A stretch of 64,000 bases of DNA from Paludibacter propionicigenes WB4 (GCF_000183135.1 NC_014734.1:1550001-1614000); one strand, 5' to 3'; positions 8,783-17,140 are shown, numbered from the stretch's first letter. The notes: generated by a model from the sequence alone, not told the origin. Numbers and translations are program-made.

Positions 8783-9073
8783 CTATTCGTACTTTTCCAT
8801 TTTATCCTCAATGCTCACATTTTCTCTCGAGGTTTGTATCTTAACGTATGTCATTAGGCTTTCAGCTCCCGCTTCGTAACAGGCTTCCTGAGCCTGTTTG
8901 ATTACTTCCATAATCTTATCGTAGCTTCCTTCCATCACTGTTTCAAATGGAGTCACTTTATATCTTAGCCCCGATGCAGCAATTACTTCTATAGCTTTAT
9001 CTACTAATGCGTATGGGTGAACTGAGTGAGAGGAAGGCAAAATTTGCAATGCGATATTTACTGTTTTATCCAT
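8783..9073 (-). CDS. thiamine-binding protein, MTH1187/YqgV (UPF0045) family
   Basis: A 96-residue protein matching the small ferredoxin-like UPF0045 family: VNIALQILPSSHSVHPYALVD at the start, then the conserved YKVTPFETVMEGSYDKIM with a central TxxEG-like stretch, and AESLMTYVKIQTSR. Family members bind thiamine or related ligands in the cytoplasm; the physiological role is unclear. It is placed at the head of the polysaccharide operon, 23 bp before wzx, with a TACCTTTG box ~80 bp upstream. Whether it belongs functionally to that operon or only shares its promoter cannot be told. Confidence 0.82.
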   Translation of the reverse strand: MDKTVNIALQILPSSHSVHPYALVDKAIEVIAASGLRYKVTPFETVMEGSYDKIMEVIKQAQEACYEAGAESLMTYVKIQTSRENVSIEDKMEKYE

Positions 9074-9152
9074 TTTATAATTTATTTACAGGTCATTAAA
9101 TTCAAAAATCACATTTATGAGAAATAAACGCAATGTTATTTTTTATTTTCTC

Positions 9153-9160
9153 CAAAGGTA
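9153..9160 (-). promoter_or_regulatory. -7 promoter box for the thiamine-binding/wzx operon
   Basis: The minus strand reads TACCTTTG, matching the Bacteroidota -7 consensus TAnnTTTG. It lies about 80 bp upstream of the first gene of the operon. No -33 TTG is seen at the usual 19-20 bp, so support is moderate. Confidence 0.5.
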
Positions 9161-9173
9161 CGTTTTCCTGATG

Positions 9174-9204
9174 AAAAAAACCCGAAATTTCTTTCGGGTT
9201 TTTT
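9174..9204 (-). terminator. intrinsic terminator after rpsP
   Basis: A 7-bp stem, CCCGAAA (9181-9187) and TTTCGGG (9192-9198), with a 4-base loop and A/T runs on both sides. Read on the minus strand it ends in seven T residues, just past the rpsP stop. Confidence 0.85.
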
Positions 9205-9227
9205 AAAATATCTGAGTTAGCCGAATT

Positions 9228-9767
9228 TTATTCAGCAACTTCTTCTGCTACCGGAGCTTCAGCTGGAGCTTCTTCCTCAGCAACAACTTCAGCCGCAGCA
9301 GCTATAGCTTCAGCTTGTTTTTTTGCCAATTCAGCAGCTTTTGCTTTGTTTACTTCTACTTCGGCAGCTAAACGTGCTTTGGCAGCAGCTTGTTTCTCAG
9401 CAGCTAATTGTTCTTTAGTTTTTGCTACACTTGACTCTTTGCTCAATTTCCAAGCTTCGAAACGTTTATCGGCCTCAGCCACGTCGAATGCACCTTTTTT
9501 GGCTCCTTCAAGTAAGTGTTTTTTCAATAATACTCCTTCATTTGAAAGAATAGTTCTAGTTGTGTCGGTTGGTTGAGCTCCTGTAGTTAACCAATACAAT
9601 GCACGTTCGAACTTCAAGTCGATTGTTGCAGGATTAGTGTTAGGGTTATAAGAACCGATACGTTCGATAAATTTGCCATCACGTGGCGCTCTGCTGTCAG
9701 CGATAACGATGTGATAATAAGCATATCCCTTACGACCGTGACGTTGCAATCTAATTTTTACTGGCAT
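9228..9767 (-). CDS. rpsP: 30S ribosomal protein S16 with long Ala/Glu-rich tail
   Basis: The first ~90 residues are canonical bS16: [20 protein letters not shown], then [20 protein letters not shown], and [15 protein letters not shown]. The protein is 179 residues, about twice the bacterial core length. The extra part (about residues 110-179) is rich in Ala, Glu and Lys, with repeated AEVE, AAE and [12 protein letters not shown]. Such extensions are known in Bacteroidetes S16. Single gene with a -7 box TATCTTTG at 9819-9826 and a strong terminator at 9174-9204. Confidence 0.95.
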   Translation of the reverse strand: MPVKIRLQRHGRKGYAYYHIVIADSRAPRDGKFIERIGSYNPNTNPATIDLKFERALYWLTTGAQPTDTTRTILSNEGVLLKKHLLEGAKKGAFDVAEADKRFEAWKLSKESSVAKTKEQLAAEKQAAAKARLAAEVEVNKAKAAELAKKQAEAIAAAAEVVAEEEAPAEAPVAEEVAE

Positions 9768-9818
9768 TTTTTTATTGTTAAATGATTATACCTAATGCTT
9801 TTTCTCGAAAAGCGGTTG

Positions 9819-9826
9819 CAAAGATA
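9819..9826 (-). promoter_or_regulatory. -7 promoter box for rpsP
   Basis: Minus strand TATCTTTG, an exact TAnnTTTG match, about 50 bp upstream of the rpsP ATG. No clear -33 element. Confidence 0.6.
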
Positions 9827-9886
9827 GTGTTTTTATTTGAAAATAAAAAGGTTGGATAAAAATAAGTTAGCTTTAAATACTTCAGT

Positions 9887-10831
9887 TTAATTATTGAATA
9901 TCCAGGCAGATTCATATTTCTCATCAGATTTTCTGAGATTCTGGACGAATTCATCTGCTTCTTCTTTTGATTTAAAAGATTGTATTGCAACACGGTATGT
10001 TCTGGAAGATGGCAACACTCTTGCTTCGGTGAATTTTTCATGAACCAATTCATCACATAATCTCTGTGCCGATGATCGATCAGGAACACTCGCTACAATT
10101 ACGTGATAATTACCAATTTCGACTTTATTCTCTATTACTTTCACCTGTTCTGCAATAGCCGGCCTTTCAGTATTTATCACTTCGGCAGGTTTACTCTCAG
10201 CAACCTTAACTTCAAGGCTTTGATCTTCATTACCGTCAAAAGAATTTACAAACGAAAGTGAAGCCAGACTTGCATAGTTAGTCGAATTGGACACATCATT
10301 AATGTGTGGAGATGCTACCAATACGCCTACTACAATAACAGCCGCAGCTGCATACTTTAATAGTTTTGAAGATGGGAATACGATAATCCGATTTGCAGAT
10401 TCCTTCGTTTGACGAACTTCTCTTGAAGCTATATACAAATCGGACAGACCTAGGTTCTGCGGCAAGAAACCTGACTTATAAATCGGATTAAAAGTCAGCG
10501 ACCCCTGATTATTTTTTTGCAAAATACCCAAATCACCAATCACAACACTACCATTGGCCTTTAATTGATCATTAATTAGTTCAACCTTGCCTTCTATATA
10601 CTCCACTGCCTTTCTGTAGCTTATTTGCTCTGATCTCGAAACTTCAATAGCCAGCAAACCATCCGAATTATTCATTAATGCATTAAACCCAATAGTTGCA
10701 TGGGGAGGTGTAATACGGTCGGAAAGAATCCTGGCCGATTGCATCTGCACAATAAATCCACCCAAATTTGGCACAACGACATAATCATGTTGCGACAAGA
10801 GATTTTCGATATGTCTATAAAAATTTTCCAC
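9887..10831 (-). CDS. HU-domain (CCDC81-like) membrane protein with SPOR domain
   Basis: I take the GTG at 10831 as start (MENFYRHIENLLSQHDYVVV, 314 residues), because the CCDC81-type HU fold begins with a short helix before LLSQHDYVVVPNLGGF. A longer frame exists only with a TTG at 10849. Order of parts: HU-like domain (to ~residue 70), a second HU-like segment with GDLGILQKNNQGSLTFNP near 100-115, one membrane helix near residues 157-174 (LLKYAAAAVIVVGVLVAS), a linker, then a SPOR domain near 235-308 (YHVIVASVPDRSSAQRL to YRVAIQSFKSKEEADEF). SPOR binds denuded peptidoglycan, so the C-terminus should be periplasmic and the HU part cytoplasmic. Function is likely envelope or division linked; that is inference from the domains. 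Confidence 0.8.
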   Translation of the reverse strand: MENFYRHIENLLSQHDYVVVPNLGGFIVQMQSARILSDRITPPHATIGFNALMNNSDGLLAIEVSRSEQISYRKAVEYIEGKVELINDQLKANGSVVIGDLGILQKNNQGSLTFNPIYKSGFLPQNLGLSDLYIASREVRQTKESANRIIVFPSSKLLKYAAAAVIVVGVLVASPHINDVSNSTNYASLASLSFVNSFDGNEDQSLEVKVAESKPAEVINTERPAIAEQVKVIENKVEIGNYHVIVASVPDRSSAQRLCDELVHEKFTEARVLPSSRTYRVAIQSFKSKEEADEFVQNLRKSDEKYESAWIFNN

Positions 10832-10835
10832 GGAG

Positions 10836-10843
10836 CAAAAATA
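10836..10843 (-). promoter_or_regulatory. -7 box four bases from the GTG of the HU-SPOR gene
   Basis: Minus strand TATTTTTG fits TAnnTTTG and ends 4 bases before the GTG start, which would give a leaderless or nearly leaderless transcript. A second box, TAGTTTTG on the minus strand at 10907-10914, would give a normal leader. Which is used cannot be told from the sequence. Confidence 0.4.
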
Positions 10844-10893
10844 TGACAAAGGATTTAGACGGTAAATCTTTCCAACAAAAAGTTATCAACAAG

Positions 10894-10924
10894 TTGTTAG
10901 ACTCAACAAAACTATATATCTTTG
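10894..10924 (+). promoter_or_regulatory. promoter for rfbB
   Basis: TTG at 10894-10896 and TATCTTTG at 10917-10924 are spaced 20 bp, the standard Bacteroidota -33/-7 pair. The predicted transcript would begin near 10931, 20 bases before the ATG at 10951. This decides the start, since a longer open frame runs upstream into the divergent gene. Confidence 0.75.
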
Positions 10925-10950
10925 TGCTACTCAAAAGAAACAATCTTAAA

Positions 10951-12006
10951 ATGAAAAAAACGATTCTAATCACTGGAGGTGCGGGCTTTATAGGCTCACA
11001 CGTTGTCCGGTTATTTGTCACAAAATATCCGGATTATCAAATAATTAATCTTGACGCCTTAACTTATGCAGGCAACCTGGAAAATCTTAAAGATATTGCC
11101 GAAGCTTCAAACTACAAATTTGTGAAAGGCGACATCACCGACGAGAAGTTTATAACCGAATTATTTGCAACTTATAAGTTTGACGGAGTAGTACATCTTG
11201 CTGCCGAGTCTCACGTCGACAGATCAATTACCGATCCTTTTGCTTTTATCCGAACAAATGTATTCGGAACTGCAAACTTATTAAATGCTGCTAAGGAAGC
11301 ATGGAAAGGCGATATGACAGGAAAAAGGTTCTACCATATTTCTACTGACGAAGTTTATGGTTCTTTAGGCGAAACAGGTTTCTTTACCGAAGAAACAGCT
11401 TATGATCCACGCAGCCCATACTCTGCTGCTAAAGCCAGTTCAGACCATTTTGTGAGAGCTTATCATCACACATACGGTTTACCTGTAGTATTATCCAACT
11501 GTTCTAACAACTACGGAGCTAATCATTTCCCCGAAAAGCTTATTCCGCTTTCAATAAACAATATCAAAAATAATCGTCCCATTCCTATTTATGGAAAAGG
11601 TGAGAATGTTCGCGATTGGCTATGGGTTAATGACCATGCCCGAGCAATCGACACTATTTTCCACAACGGCGTGGTAGGTGAAACCTACAATATCGGAGGA
11701 AACAATGAATGGACTAATATTGACCTTATACGTGAACTTTGCAAAATCATGGATAAGAAATTAGGTCGCGAGCCAGGCGAATCGGCTAAGCTGATTACAT
11801 TTGTAAAAGATCGTGCCGGACACGATTTACGCTACGCTATTGACTCAAGTAAATTGCAGCGCGAGCTTGGATGGAAACCTTCGCTTCAGTTTGAGGAAGG
11901 ATTAGAAAAAACAGTCGACTGGTATCTGGCTAACCAAGAATGGATGGATAATATCGTAAATGGCGATTATCAAAAATATTACGAAAAACAATATACAGAA
12001 AGATAA
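10951..12006 (+). CDS. rfbB: dTDP-glucose 4,6-dehydratase
   Basis: A 351-residue extended SDR enzyme that converts dTDP-glucose to dTDP-4-keto-6-deoxyglucose, the branch point to dTDP-rhamnose and other deoxysugars. NAD-binding GGAGFIGSHVV is near residue 8. The active-site threonine-acid stretch is HISTDEVYGSLG near residue 130, and the catalytic tyrosine-lysine is in YSAAKASSDH near residue 160. NGVVGETYNIGGNNEWTN and DRAGHDLRYAID are also family signatures. The start is chosen at the promoter-proximal ATG, where similarity begins. Unusually, rfbA, rfbC and rfbD are not beside it; it is a single-gene unit with its own promoter and terminator. Confidence 0.95.
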   Translation: MKKTILITGGAGFIGSHVVRLFVTKYPDYQIINLDALTYAGNLENLKDIAEASNYKFVKGDITDEKFITELFATYKFDGVVHLAAESHVDRSITDPFAFIRTNVFGTANLLNAAKEAWKGDMTGKRFYHISTDEVYGSLGETGFFTEETAYDPRSPYSAAKASSDHFVRAYHHTYGLPVVLSNCSNNYGANHFPEKLIPLSINNIKNNRPIPIYGKGENVRDWLWVNDHARAIDTIFHNGVVGETYNIGGNNEWTNIDLIRELCKIMDKKLGREPGESAKLITFVKDRAGHDLRYAIDSSKLQRELGWKPSLQFEEGLEKTVDWYLANQEWMDNIVNGDYQKYYEKQYTER

Positions 12007-12020
12007 AAACCAAACATAAA

Positions 12021-12062
12021 AAAAATGCGGGCTAATCTGAAAACTGATTAGCCCGCATTTTT
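12021..12062. terminator. bidirectional terminator between rfbB and the LptF/G permease
   Basis: 17-bp arms (12021-12037 and 12046-12062) centred on GCGGGCTAATC with an 8-base loop, with A runs on the left and T runs on the right. It serves both converging genes. Confidence 0.92.
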
Positions 12063-12091
12063 TATATGTTATCTCGACATTCGACTTTTCA

Positions 12092-13195
12092 TTACTTTGG
12101 AGCTGTATTATACAAATAAATACCCACTAACAGAAACACCACATTAGGAATCCATACGGCAGCAAAAGCCGACATGCTGCCATTCACCGAAAATGATGTT
12201 GACATAGCTGAAAACAGTATATATATAGCACTCAATGCCAAACCTACTCCCAAGTGCAATCCCATACCTCCGCGCACCTTTCTTGAAGATAAAGATACAC
12301 CTATCAACGTCATAATGAAAGCTGCCAGCGGCATTGAAAACCTTTTATAATAATCATCTTCAAACAACTTTATATTCCCAACGCCACGTTCACGTTGCCG
12401 TTTCAAGTAACTCCCCAACTTAACAATACTCATTTGAGGAGCCTCAGCAGCAGTTATATAAAATTCTTCCGGCTGCACCATTATAGTTGTATCTTTACTG
12501 ATTCCCTTCGTGATTTGTTCGCGCATACCATTAAAGTCCCGTTGCAAATAATTAGAAATTTTCCAACTGTATAACGAATCCCAGGTTATAGTCTCCGCAG
12601 TCAATCTCGAAGCAAGCGTTTTTCCCTCAAACTTTTCAAGTGAAAACTGATAGCCAGTATTATTAGACACTTCGAAGCGACCAATATACATAATAACACC
12701 TTTTGCTACTTCCATCTGCAGATTAGTAGCATTACTTTGCTTTATTTGTCGAACATATTTATCCTCAAAATCGAGCATTTTTTTGGTTCCATGCGGGATA
12801 ACAAAACCACCCAGTGTAAAAGAAATAGTTGCAATCACCGCTGCTGAAATCATGTAGGGAAGCATCAAACGCCGAAAACTAACACCGCTCGACAGGATAG
12901 CAATGATCTCTGTGTTCGTTGCCATTTTAGAAGTGAAGAAAATTACGGCAATAAACGTAAACAAAGGGCTGAACATATTCATATAAAACGGAATAAAGTT
13001 CAGGTAATAATCTAAAACAATGGCTTTTAACGGTGCATTATGGCTAACAAAATTATCAAGCTTTTCTGTAATGTCGAACACAACAGAAATGCTCAAAATA
13101 AGTACAATAGAAAAGAAGTATGTACCCAGAAACTTCTTAATTATATAGGTATCAATTCTTTTTAAGCCGAACGTACGAAAACTGATTTTTTTCAT
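12092..13195 (-). CDS. LptF/LptG family permease (YjgP/YjgQ)
   Basis: A 367-residue inner-membrane protein with the LptFG layout: three N-terminal helices (YIIKKFLGTYFFSIVLIL and on), a periplasmic beta-jellyroll region (about residues 130-265), then three C-terminal helices (FSMPLAAFIMTLIGVSLSSRK). The early DITEKLDNFVSH and ATNTEIIAILSSGVSFRRLM are strong family markers, the second being the coupling helix. With LptB it would drive LPS extraction to the outer membrane. Bacteroidetes often have single divergent copies, so LptF versus LptG is not assigned. It starts 24 bp after tgt and is probably co-transcribed. Confidence 0.9.
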   Translation of the reverse strand: MKKISFRTFGLKRIDTYIIKKFLGTYFFSIVLILSISVVFDITEKLDNFVSHNAPLKAIVLDYYLNFIPFYMNMFSPLFTFIAVIFFTSKMATNTEIIAILSSGVSFRRLMLPYMISAAVIATISFTLGGFVIPHGTKKMLDFEDKYVRQIKQSNATNLQMEVAKGVIMYIGRFEVSNNTGYQFSLEKFEGKTLASRLTAETITWDSLYSWKISNYLQRDFNGMREQITKGISKDTTIMVQPEEFYITAAEAPQMSIVKLGSYLKRQRERGVGNIKLFEDDYYKRFSMPLAAFIMTLIGVSLSSRKVRGGMGLHLGVGLALSAIYILFSAMSTSFSVNGSMSAFAAVWIPNVVFLLVGIYLYNTAPK

Positions 13196-13219
13196 TTCTA
13201 TTGATTACATGACTATTTT

Positions 13220-14350
13220 TTATAATCTTCTTCCCAATTGCTCTACCATCCCCCTCTTCCACGAAGAGAAATCTCCGGCTTGAATATGGCTTCTGGCCTC
13301 TCCTACCAACCACAAATAGAAGGCCAAATTGTGTATAGAGGCTATTTGCAAGGCAAGATATTCTTTGCTGATAAAAAGATGGCGCAAATACGCCTTTGAA
13401 TATGCTTTGTCTACGTATGAAGTTCCAAATTCATCCAATGGAGAAAAATCATTCTTCCACTTTTCATTTTTCATGTTCATTATACCCTGAGAGGTAAACA
13501 GCATTCCGTTTCGTCCGTTTCGGGTCGGCATCACACAGTCAAACATATCAACTCCACGTTCTATCGCCTCCAAAATATTCTGAGGTGTACCCACACCCAT
13601 CAAATAACGAGGTTTATCCTTTGGCAATATTTCATTCACTACCTCAATCATTTCATACATGATTTCAGTAGGCTCACCTACCGCCAATCCGCCAATGGCA
13701 TAACCTTCACGATGTTGCGAGGCAATAAATTCTGCTGACTGTCGGCGTAATTCCGGATATACACAGCCTTGAACTATAGGGAAATAGGTTTGCGAATAAC
13801 CATATTTCGGTTCGGTCTGATCAAATCGATTAAGTCCTCGTTCCAACCATCTATGAGTTAGCTCCATAGACTTTTTTGCATAGGCAAAATCTGCGGTTCC
13901 GGGCGTACATTCATCAAAAGCCATGATAATGTCAGCACCTATTATTCTCTGAATATCAACTACATTTTCCGGCGTAAAAAGATGCTTGCTTCCATCAATG
14001 TGCGAACGAAAGGTTGCGCCTTCTTCTTTCAATTTTCTGTTTCCGGAAAGTGAAAACACCTGGTAACCACCGCTGTCTGTCAGAATCGGTTTGTCCCAGC
14101 CATTAAATTTATGCAATCCTCCTGCGCGTTCAAGCGTATCGATTCCCGGTCGTAAATATAAGTGATATGTATTTCCAAGGATAATCTGCGCTTTAATGTC
14201 CTCTTTCAACTCATGAAAATGAACGGCTTTTACTGAAGCTACCGTACCAACAGGCATAAAGATAGGAGTTTCGATCACACCATGATCTGTAGTTATTTTT
14301 CCTGCCCGTGCATTTGAATTTGGGTCGGTATGCTGTATTTCAAAAGTCAT
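13220..14350 (-). CDS. tgt: queuine tRNA-ribosyltransferase (tRNA-guanine transglycosylase)
   Basis: A 376-residue TIM-barrel enzyme that swaps the wobble guanine of GUN-anticodon tRNAs for preQ1. Nearly every signature is present: LTDSGGYQVFSL near residue 90 (catalytic Asp), DIIMAFDECTPG near residue 141, GGLAVGEPTEIMYEM near residue 222, and YLMGVGTPQNILEAI with MFDCVMPTRNGRNG near residue 270, where DCVMPTR contains the nucleophilic Asp. Zinc ligands: the usual CxCxxC is replaced by the region SYVDKAYSKAYLRHLFISKE, so the classical C-x-C-x2-C set is not visible; this variation is known in Bacteroidetes Tgt. queF at 60 kb serves the same pathway. A degenerate cysE-like region lies upstream. 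Confidence 0.95.
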   Translation of the reverse strand: MTFEIQHTDPNSNARAGKITTDHGVIETPIFMPVGTVASVKAVHFHELKEDIKAQIILGNTYHLYLRPGIDTLERAGGLHKFNGWDKPILTDSGGYQVFSLSGNRKLKEEGATFRSHIDGSKHLFTPENVVDIQRIIGADIIMAFDECTPGTADFAYAKKSMELTHRWLERGLNRFDQTEPKYGYSQTYFPIVQGCVYPELRRQSAEFIASQHREGYAIGGLAVGEPTEIMYEMIEVVNEILPKDKPRYLMGVGTPQNILEAIERGVDMFDCVMPTRNGRNGMLFTSQGIMNMKNEKWKNDFSPLDEFGTSYVDKAYSKAYLRHLFISKEYLALQIASIHNLAFYLWLVGEARSHIQAGDFSSWKRGMVEQLGRRL

Positions 14351-14517
14351 TGATAATTTGTTTTTTAGCTTTATTTCGCAGCGGCTCTCTCTAATTTGAT
14401 TTCCACTCTTTCAGAATTCAATCTTTCAATTCTACCCGATAACCTACTCCAGTCAAATTTAAAGAAATATTGGGTGTTAAATTGATCAATACAGGAACTC
14501 TTACTTCCTAGAGAATT

Positions 14518-14716
14518 TCTATTCCTATTATAAATCGGGATATCTGCGATATCAGTCTAGCAAGAAAACCGAATTTGATACGATAAAGCAGATGTGAGAA
14601 GTAACGATGAAGCTCAATTACTTTACAATCCTGTATAAAATGAAGATTGAATTCTTTTTTGTTGCAGGATCGTTCTTGTAAATAACTTTTATATCATCAA
14701 ACATTTTATCCTGCAT
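14518..14716 (-). pseudogene. cysE: serine O-acetyltransferase remnant (N-terminal part, frameshifted and truncated)
   Basis: Reading leftward from the ATG at 14716, the sequence gives FDDIKVIYKNDPAT, then at a run of six A residues (T at 14655-14660 on plus) the frame changes and continues KVIELHRYFSHLLYRIKF, then GFLARLISQISRFIIGIEI, then a stop at 14518-14520. This follows the CysE N-terminal helical domain order (DIR..DPA, a tyrosine-proline region, HR..H, FLARLISQ.SRF.TGIEI). The catalytic left-handed beta-helix is missing entirely. It lies 8 bp after hisH. Past the stop (14351-14517) a 46-codon open frame without a start, ending ERAAAK before tgt, could not be assigned. Read by eye, not by a search. 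Confidence 0.6.
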
Positions 14717-14724
14717 TTCAAGGT

Positions 14725-15312
14725 TCACACACCCTGAATAAAATTCTCTAGTATCTTTTGTCCTACTTCTCCTGATTTTTCAGGATGAAATTGAACTGCG
14801 TAAAAATTATTCTTGTGTACCGCAGAACTGTATTCTTTGGTATAATCCGTTCGGGCAATTGCATTATCGCAACTTTCAACATAATAACTATGAACAAAAT
14901 ACATATAAGCGTTTTCTGCAACTCCCCGAAAAAGATCAGATTTCAGATTCGTTATATTATTCCAACCAATTTGAGGTATCTTTAAACCCGTTGACGGAAA
15001 GAGTTTTACTTTTTGATCAAAAATACCGAGGCATTGTGTGTCGTTTTCTTCTGAATGTGCACACATCAGTTGCATGCCTAGACAAATTCCCAGAACCGGC
15101 TGGGTTAGCGAGCAAATCAGTTTATCCAATCCTTTATCTTTCAAATACTTCATTGCAGACGATGCTTCACCTACGCCCGGAAAAATTACTCGATCGGCCG
15201 ATCGTATTTCATCGTGGTCATCAGTCACTATAGCATTAACACCTATACGTTCTAACGCAAAAAGCACCGAGCGGATATTCCCTGCATTGTATTTTATTAT
15301 AACGACTTTCAT
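14725..15312 (-). CDS. hisH: imidazole glycerol phosphate synthase, glutamine amidotransferase subunit
   Basis: A 195-residue class I glutaminase that supplies ammonia to HisF in histidine synthesis. It begins MKVVIIKYNAGNIRSVLFAL. The oxyanion strand FPGVGEASSAM, the nucleophile elbow VLGICLGMQLM (Cys near residue 76) and the His/Glu pair in YAVQFHPEKSG near residue 177 complete the triad. hisF, hisA and hisI usually follow hisH in Bacteroidetes, but here the next reading is a cysE remnant and then tgt, so the his operon has been split; hisF is not in the window. Confidence 0.93.
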   Translation of the reverse strand: MKVVIIKYNAGNIRSVLFALERIGVNAIVTDDHDEIRSADRVIFPGVGEASSAMKYLKDKGLDKLICSLTQPVLGICLGMQLMCAHSEENDTQCLGIFDQKVKLFPSTGLKIPQIGWNNITNLKSDLFRGVAENAYMYFVHSYYVESCDNAIARTDYTKEYSSAVHKNNFYAVQFHPEKSGEVGQKILENFIQGV

Positions 15313-15418
15313 TGATTGTTTCTAAAAATTTGAAATCTATAAAACCAAAACTAATAAGTTTATAAAGTTCAGAAAAGTGCAAGTATCCGGACCTTATGAA
15401 ACTACTTATTAAAAGGAA

Positions 15419-15769
15419 TCAGATTAATTTATTAGTGGCTGTATCCGGAAATATAATAGCCGGCTTAAAGGTGCGAGCTTCTTCCATCTCCATCATTGCA
15501 AAAGCCATGATGATAACAACATCTCCAGGCTGTACTTTTCTGGCAGCTGCACCGTTCAGACAAATTACGCCGGAACCACGTTTACCGGGAATAACATAAG
15601 TTTCAAAGCGCTCGCCATTATTATTATTTACAATACTTACTTTCTCGTTTGCAATCACATTTGCTGCATCCATCAAATCCTCATCAATCGTAATACTTCC
15701 AATATAATTCAAATTAGCCTCTGTTACGGATACTCTATGAATCTTAGATTTTACAATGTGTACTAACAT
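15419..15769 (-). CDS. panD: aspartate 1-decarboxylase
   Basis: A 116-residue pyruvoyl enzyme that makes beta-alanine from aspartate for pantothenate. The self-cleavage site is visible as GSITIDE, with Gly24-Ser25 the expected cut and Ser25 becoming the pyruvoyl group. Other family segments are [15 protein letters not shown] at residues 8-22 and [19 protein letters not shown] near residue 58-76. It starts 69 bp after panC and is on the same strand, so beta-alanine supply and its use by PanC are likely co-expressed. Confidence 0.95.
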   Translation of the reverse strand: MLVHIVKSKIHRVSVTEANLNYIGSITIDEDLMDAANVIANEKVSIVNNNNGERFETYVIPGKRGSGVICLNGAAARKVQPGDVVIIMAFAMMEMEEARTFKPAIIFPDTATNKLI

Positions 15770-15838
15770 ATTATTCCTGTTTTTGGTATACTATTCTTAA
15801 ATAGTTACCATATATATTTTAAATTATTTATTCCCTGA

Positions 15839-16687
15839 CTAAGAATTATATCTTATATTATCTATCAATCTTACTTCCCCGCAAAAAACAGCAATACATC
15901 CAACAGCAGATTCAGACCAAGAATCAACAGATTGAAGTGTAGAAGAGTTTACAATTTCGTAATATTCAACTTCTAAACCGGGAACTTTGTTTATTTTATC
16001 AACGACCCAAAGAATCAGTTCGTTTGGGTTCATTTGAGCCGCAAAGTTACGACTTTCAAACAGAACTTTAGATATTTCCACTGCATTTTTCCGCTGATCG
16101 GCAGTTAGGCGCTCGTTTCTGCTGCTCATTGCAAGGCCTGAAGGTTCGCGAACAATCGGACAATCGATTATATTTATGTCGAAATTTAAAGCTTTCACCA
16201 TATGATGAATGATAGCCAATTGCTGAAAATCTTTTTCTCCGAAATAGGCATTGTCAGGCTGAACCAGTTGGAATAGCTTACTTACAATCTGTACTACTCC
16301 ATTAAAATGACCCGGACGAAACTTGCCCTCCATCACAGTATCCAAACCATTAAAATCAAATTCAAACTGCTCAGTTAATTCATTTGAGGCATAAATCTCA
16401 TCTGCTTCCGGTGAAAAAATCAATTTACAACCAGCTTTTTGGAGCATTTCGGCATCACGTTCCAAACTTCGGGGATATTTCTCCAGATCAGCAACATTAT
16501 TAAACTGAGTCGGGTTTACAAAAACACTGACAATACAAACATCATTTTCTGCCACGCAACGCTCAACAAGTGCTTTATGACCATCGTGTAACGCACCCAT
16601 CGTAGGCACAAATCCTATTTTTTTTCCTGCAGCTTTAAGCAATTGAATTTCAGCTGATATTTCAGCTTTCTTTCGAATTATTTTCAT
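15839..16687 (-). CDS. panC: pantothenate synthetase
   Basis: A 282-residue class I aminoacyl-tRNA-synthetase-like ligase that joins pantoate and beta-alanine with ATP. I start it at the ATG of MKIIRKKAEISAEIQ (16687), which gives the normal family length; a further in-frame ATG at 16714 would add nine residues. Motifs: VPTMGALHDGHKALVERC (HIGH-like GALHDGH near residue 30), FVNPTQFNNVADLEKYPR, YFGEKDFQQLAIIHHMV and SSRNERLTADQR. Followed by panD. A TACTTTTG box lies at 16750-16757. Confidence 0.95.
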   Translation of the reverse strand: MKIIRKKAEISAEIQLLKAAGKKIGFVPTMGALHDGHKALVERCVAENDVCIVSVFVNPTQFNNVADLEKYPRSLERDAEMLQKAGCKLIFSPEADEIYASNELTEQFEFDFNGLDTVMEGKFRPGHFNGVVQIVSKLFQLVQPDNAYFGEKDFQQLAIIHHMVKALNFDINIIDCPIVREPSGLAMSSRNERLTADQRKNAVEISKVLFESRNFAAQMNPNELILWVVDKINKVPGLEVEYYEIVNSSTLQSVDSWSESAVGCIAVFCGEVRLIDNIRYNS

Positions 16688-16749
16688 TATCTCATTATTG
16701 TTTTTTGACAGCAAAAATCCGAGAATTTACCGTCAGTAAAAATTGCGTG

Positions 16750-16757
16750 CAAAAGTA
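16750..16757 (-). promoter_or_regulatory. -7 promoter box for panC-panD
   Basis: Minus strand TACTTTTG fits TAnnTTTG, 62 bp upstream of the panC ATG. No -33 TTG at the right distance. The rest of the 453-bp divergent gap (16688-17140) shows only this box and the promoter of the next gene; I see nothing else in it. Confidence 0.45.
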
Positions 16758-17067
16758 GTAAAACTTATTTGTATATTCATTCATTACGCTCATTTATACA
16801 ATACAACTACGCATTTCGTTCTATCATAGTATGCCTATATCCAACAATATAACTTATAAGTCTATTTAAATCAAAACATGCCGATACTGCAACTTGCATT
16901 ATCTTGGTTAAACTTTTATAAATAGACCCCGACCTAAAACACTCACGCAACCAAGAGCAGAGGGATAATAAACTGACTTATTGAGCTATAATCATTTTCA
17001 ATGCAATTATGTTTTTTGTATAAGTTCTTTTTCTAATAAGTCTAGTTAACAGTTAGCGATTTACGTC

Positions 17068-17100
17068 TTGTTTATATCCGATTTTTTTTATATATCTTTG
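17068..17100 (+). promoter_or_regulatory. promoter for the glycogen-synthase-like gene
   Basis: TTG at 17068-17070 and TATCTTTG at 17093-17100, spaced 22 bp, slightly longer than usual. The predicted leader to the ATG at 17141 is about 34 bases. Confidence 0.6.
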
Positions 17101-17140
17101 CATAACGAAAATTATATCAAAAGCATCTGAATAGTAGAGC

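Noticed and set aside
10768-10950. rfbB starting at 10768
   Set aside because: The extra part runs antisense through the start of the divergent HU-SPOR gene, covers the promoter, and has no similarity to RfbB, which begins at the ATG at 10951.
13220-14350. Tgt inactivated by loss of the zinc cysteines
   Set aside because: All catalytic stretches are intact and similar variation is known in Bacteroidetes Tgt, so I treat it as functional.
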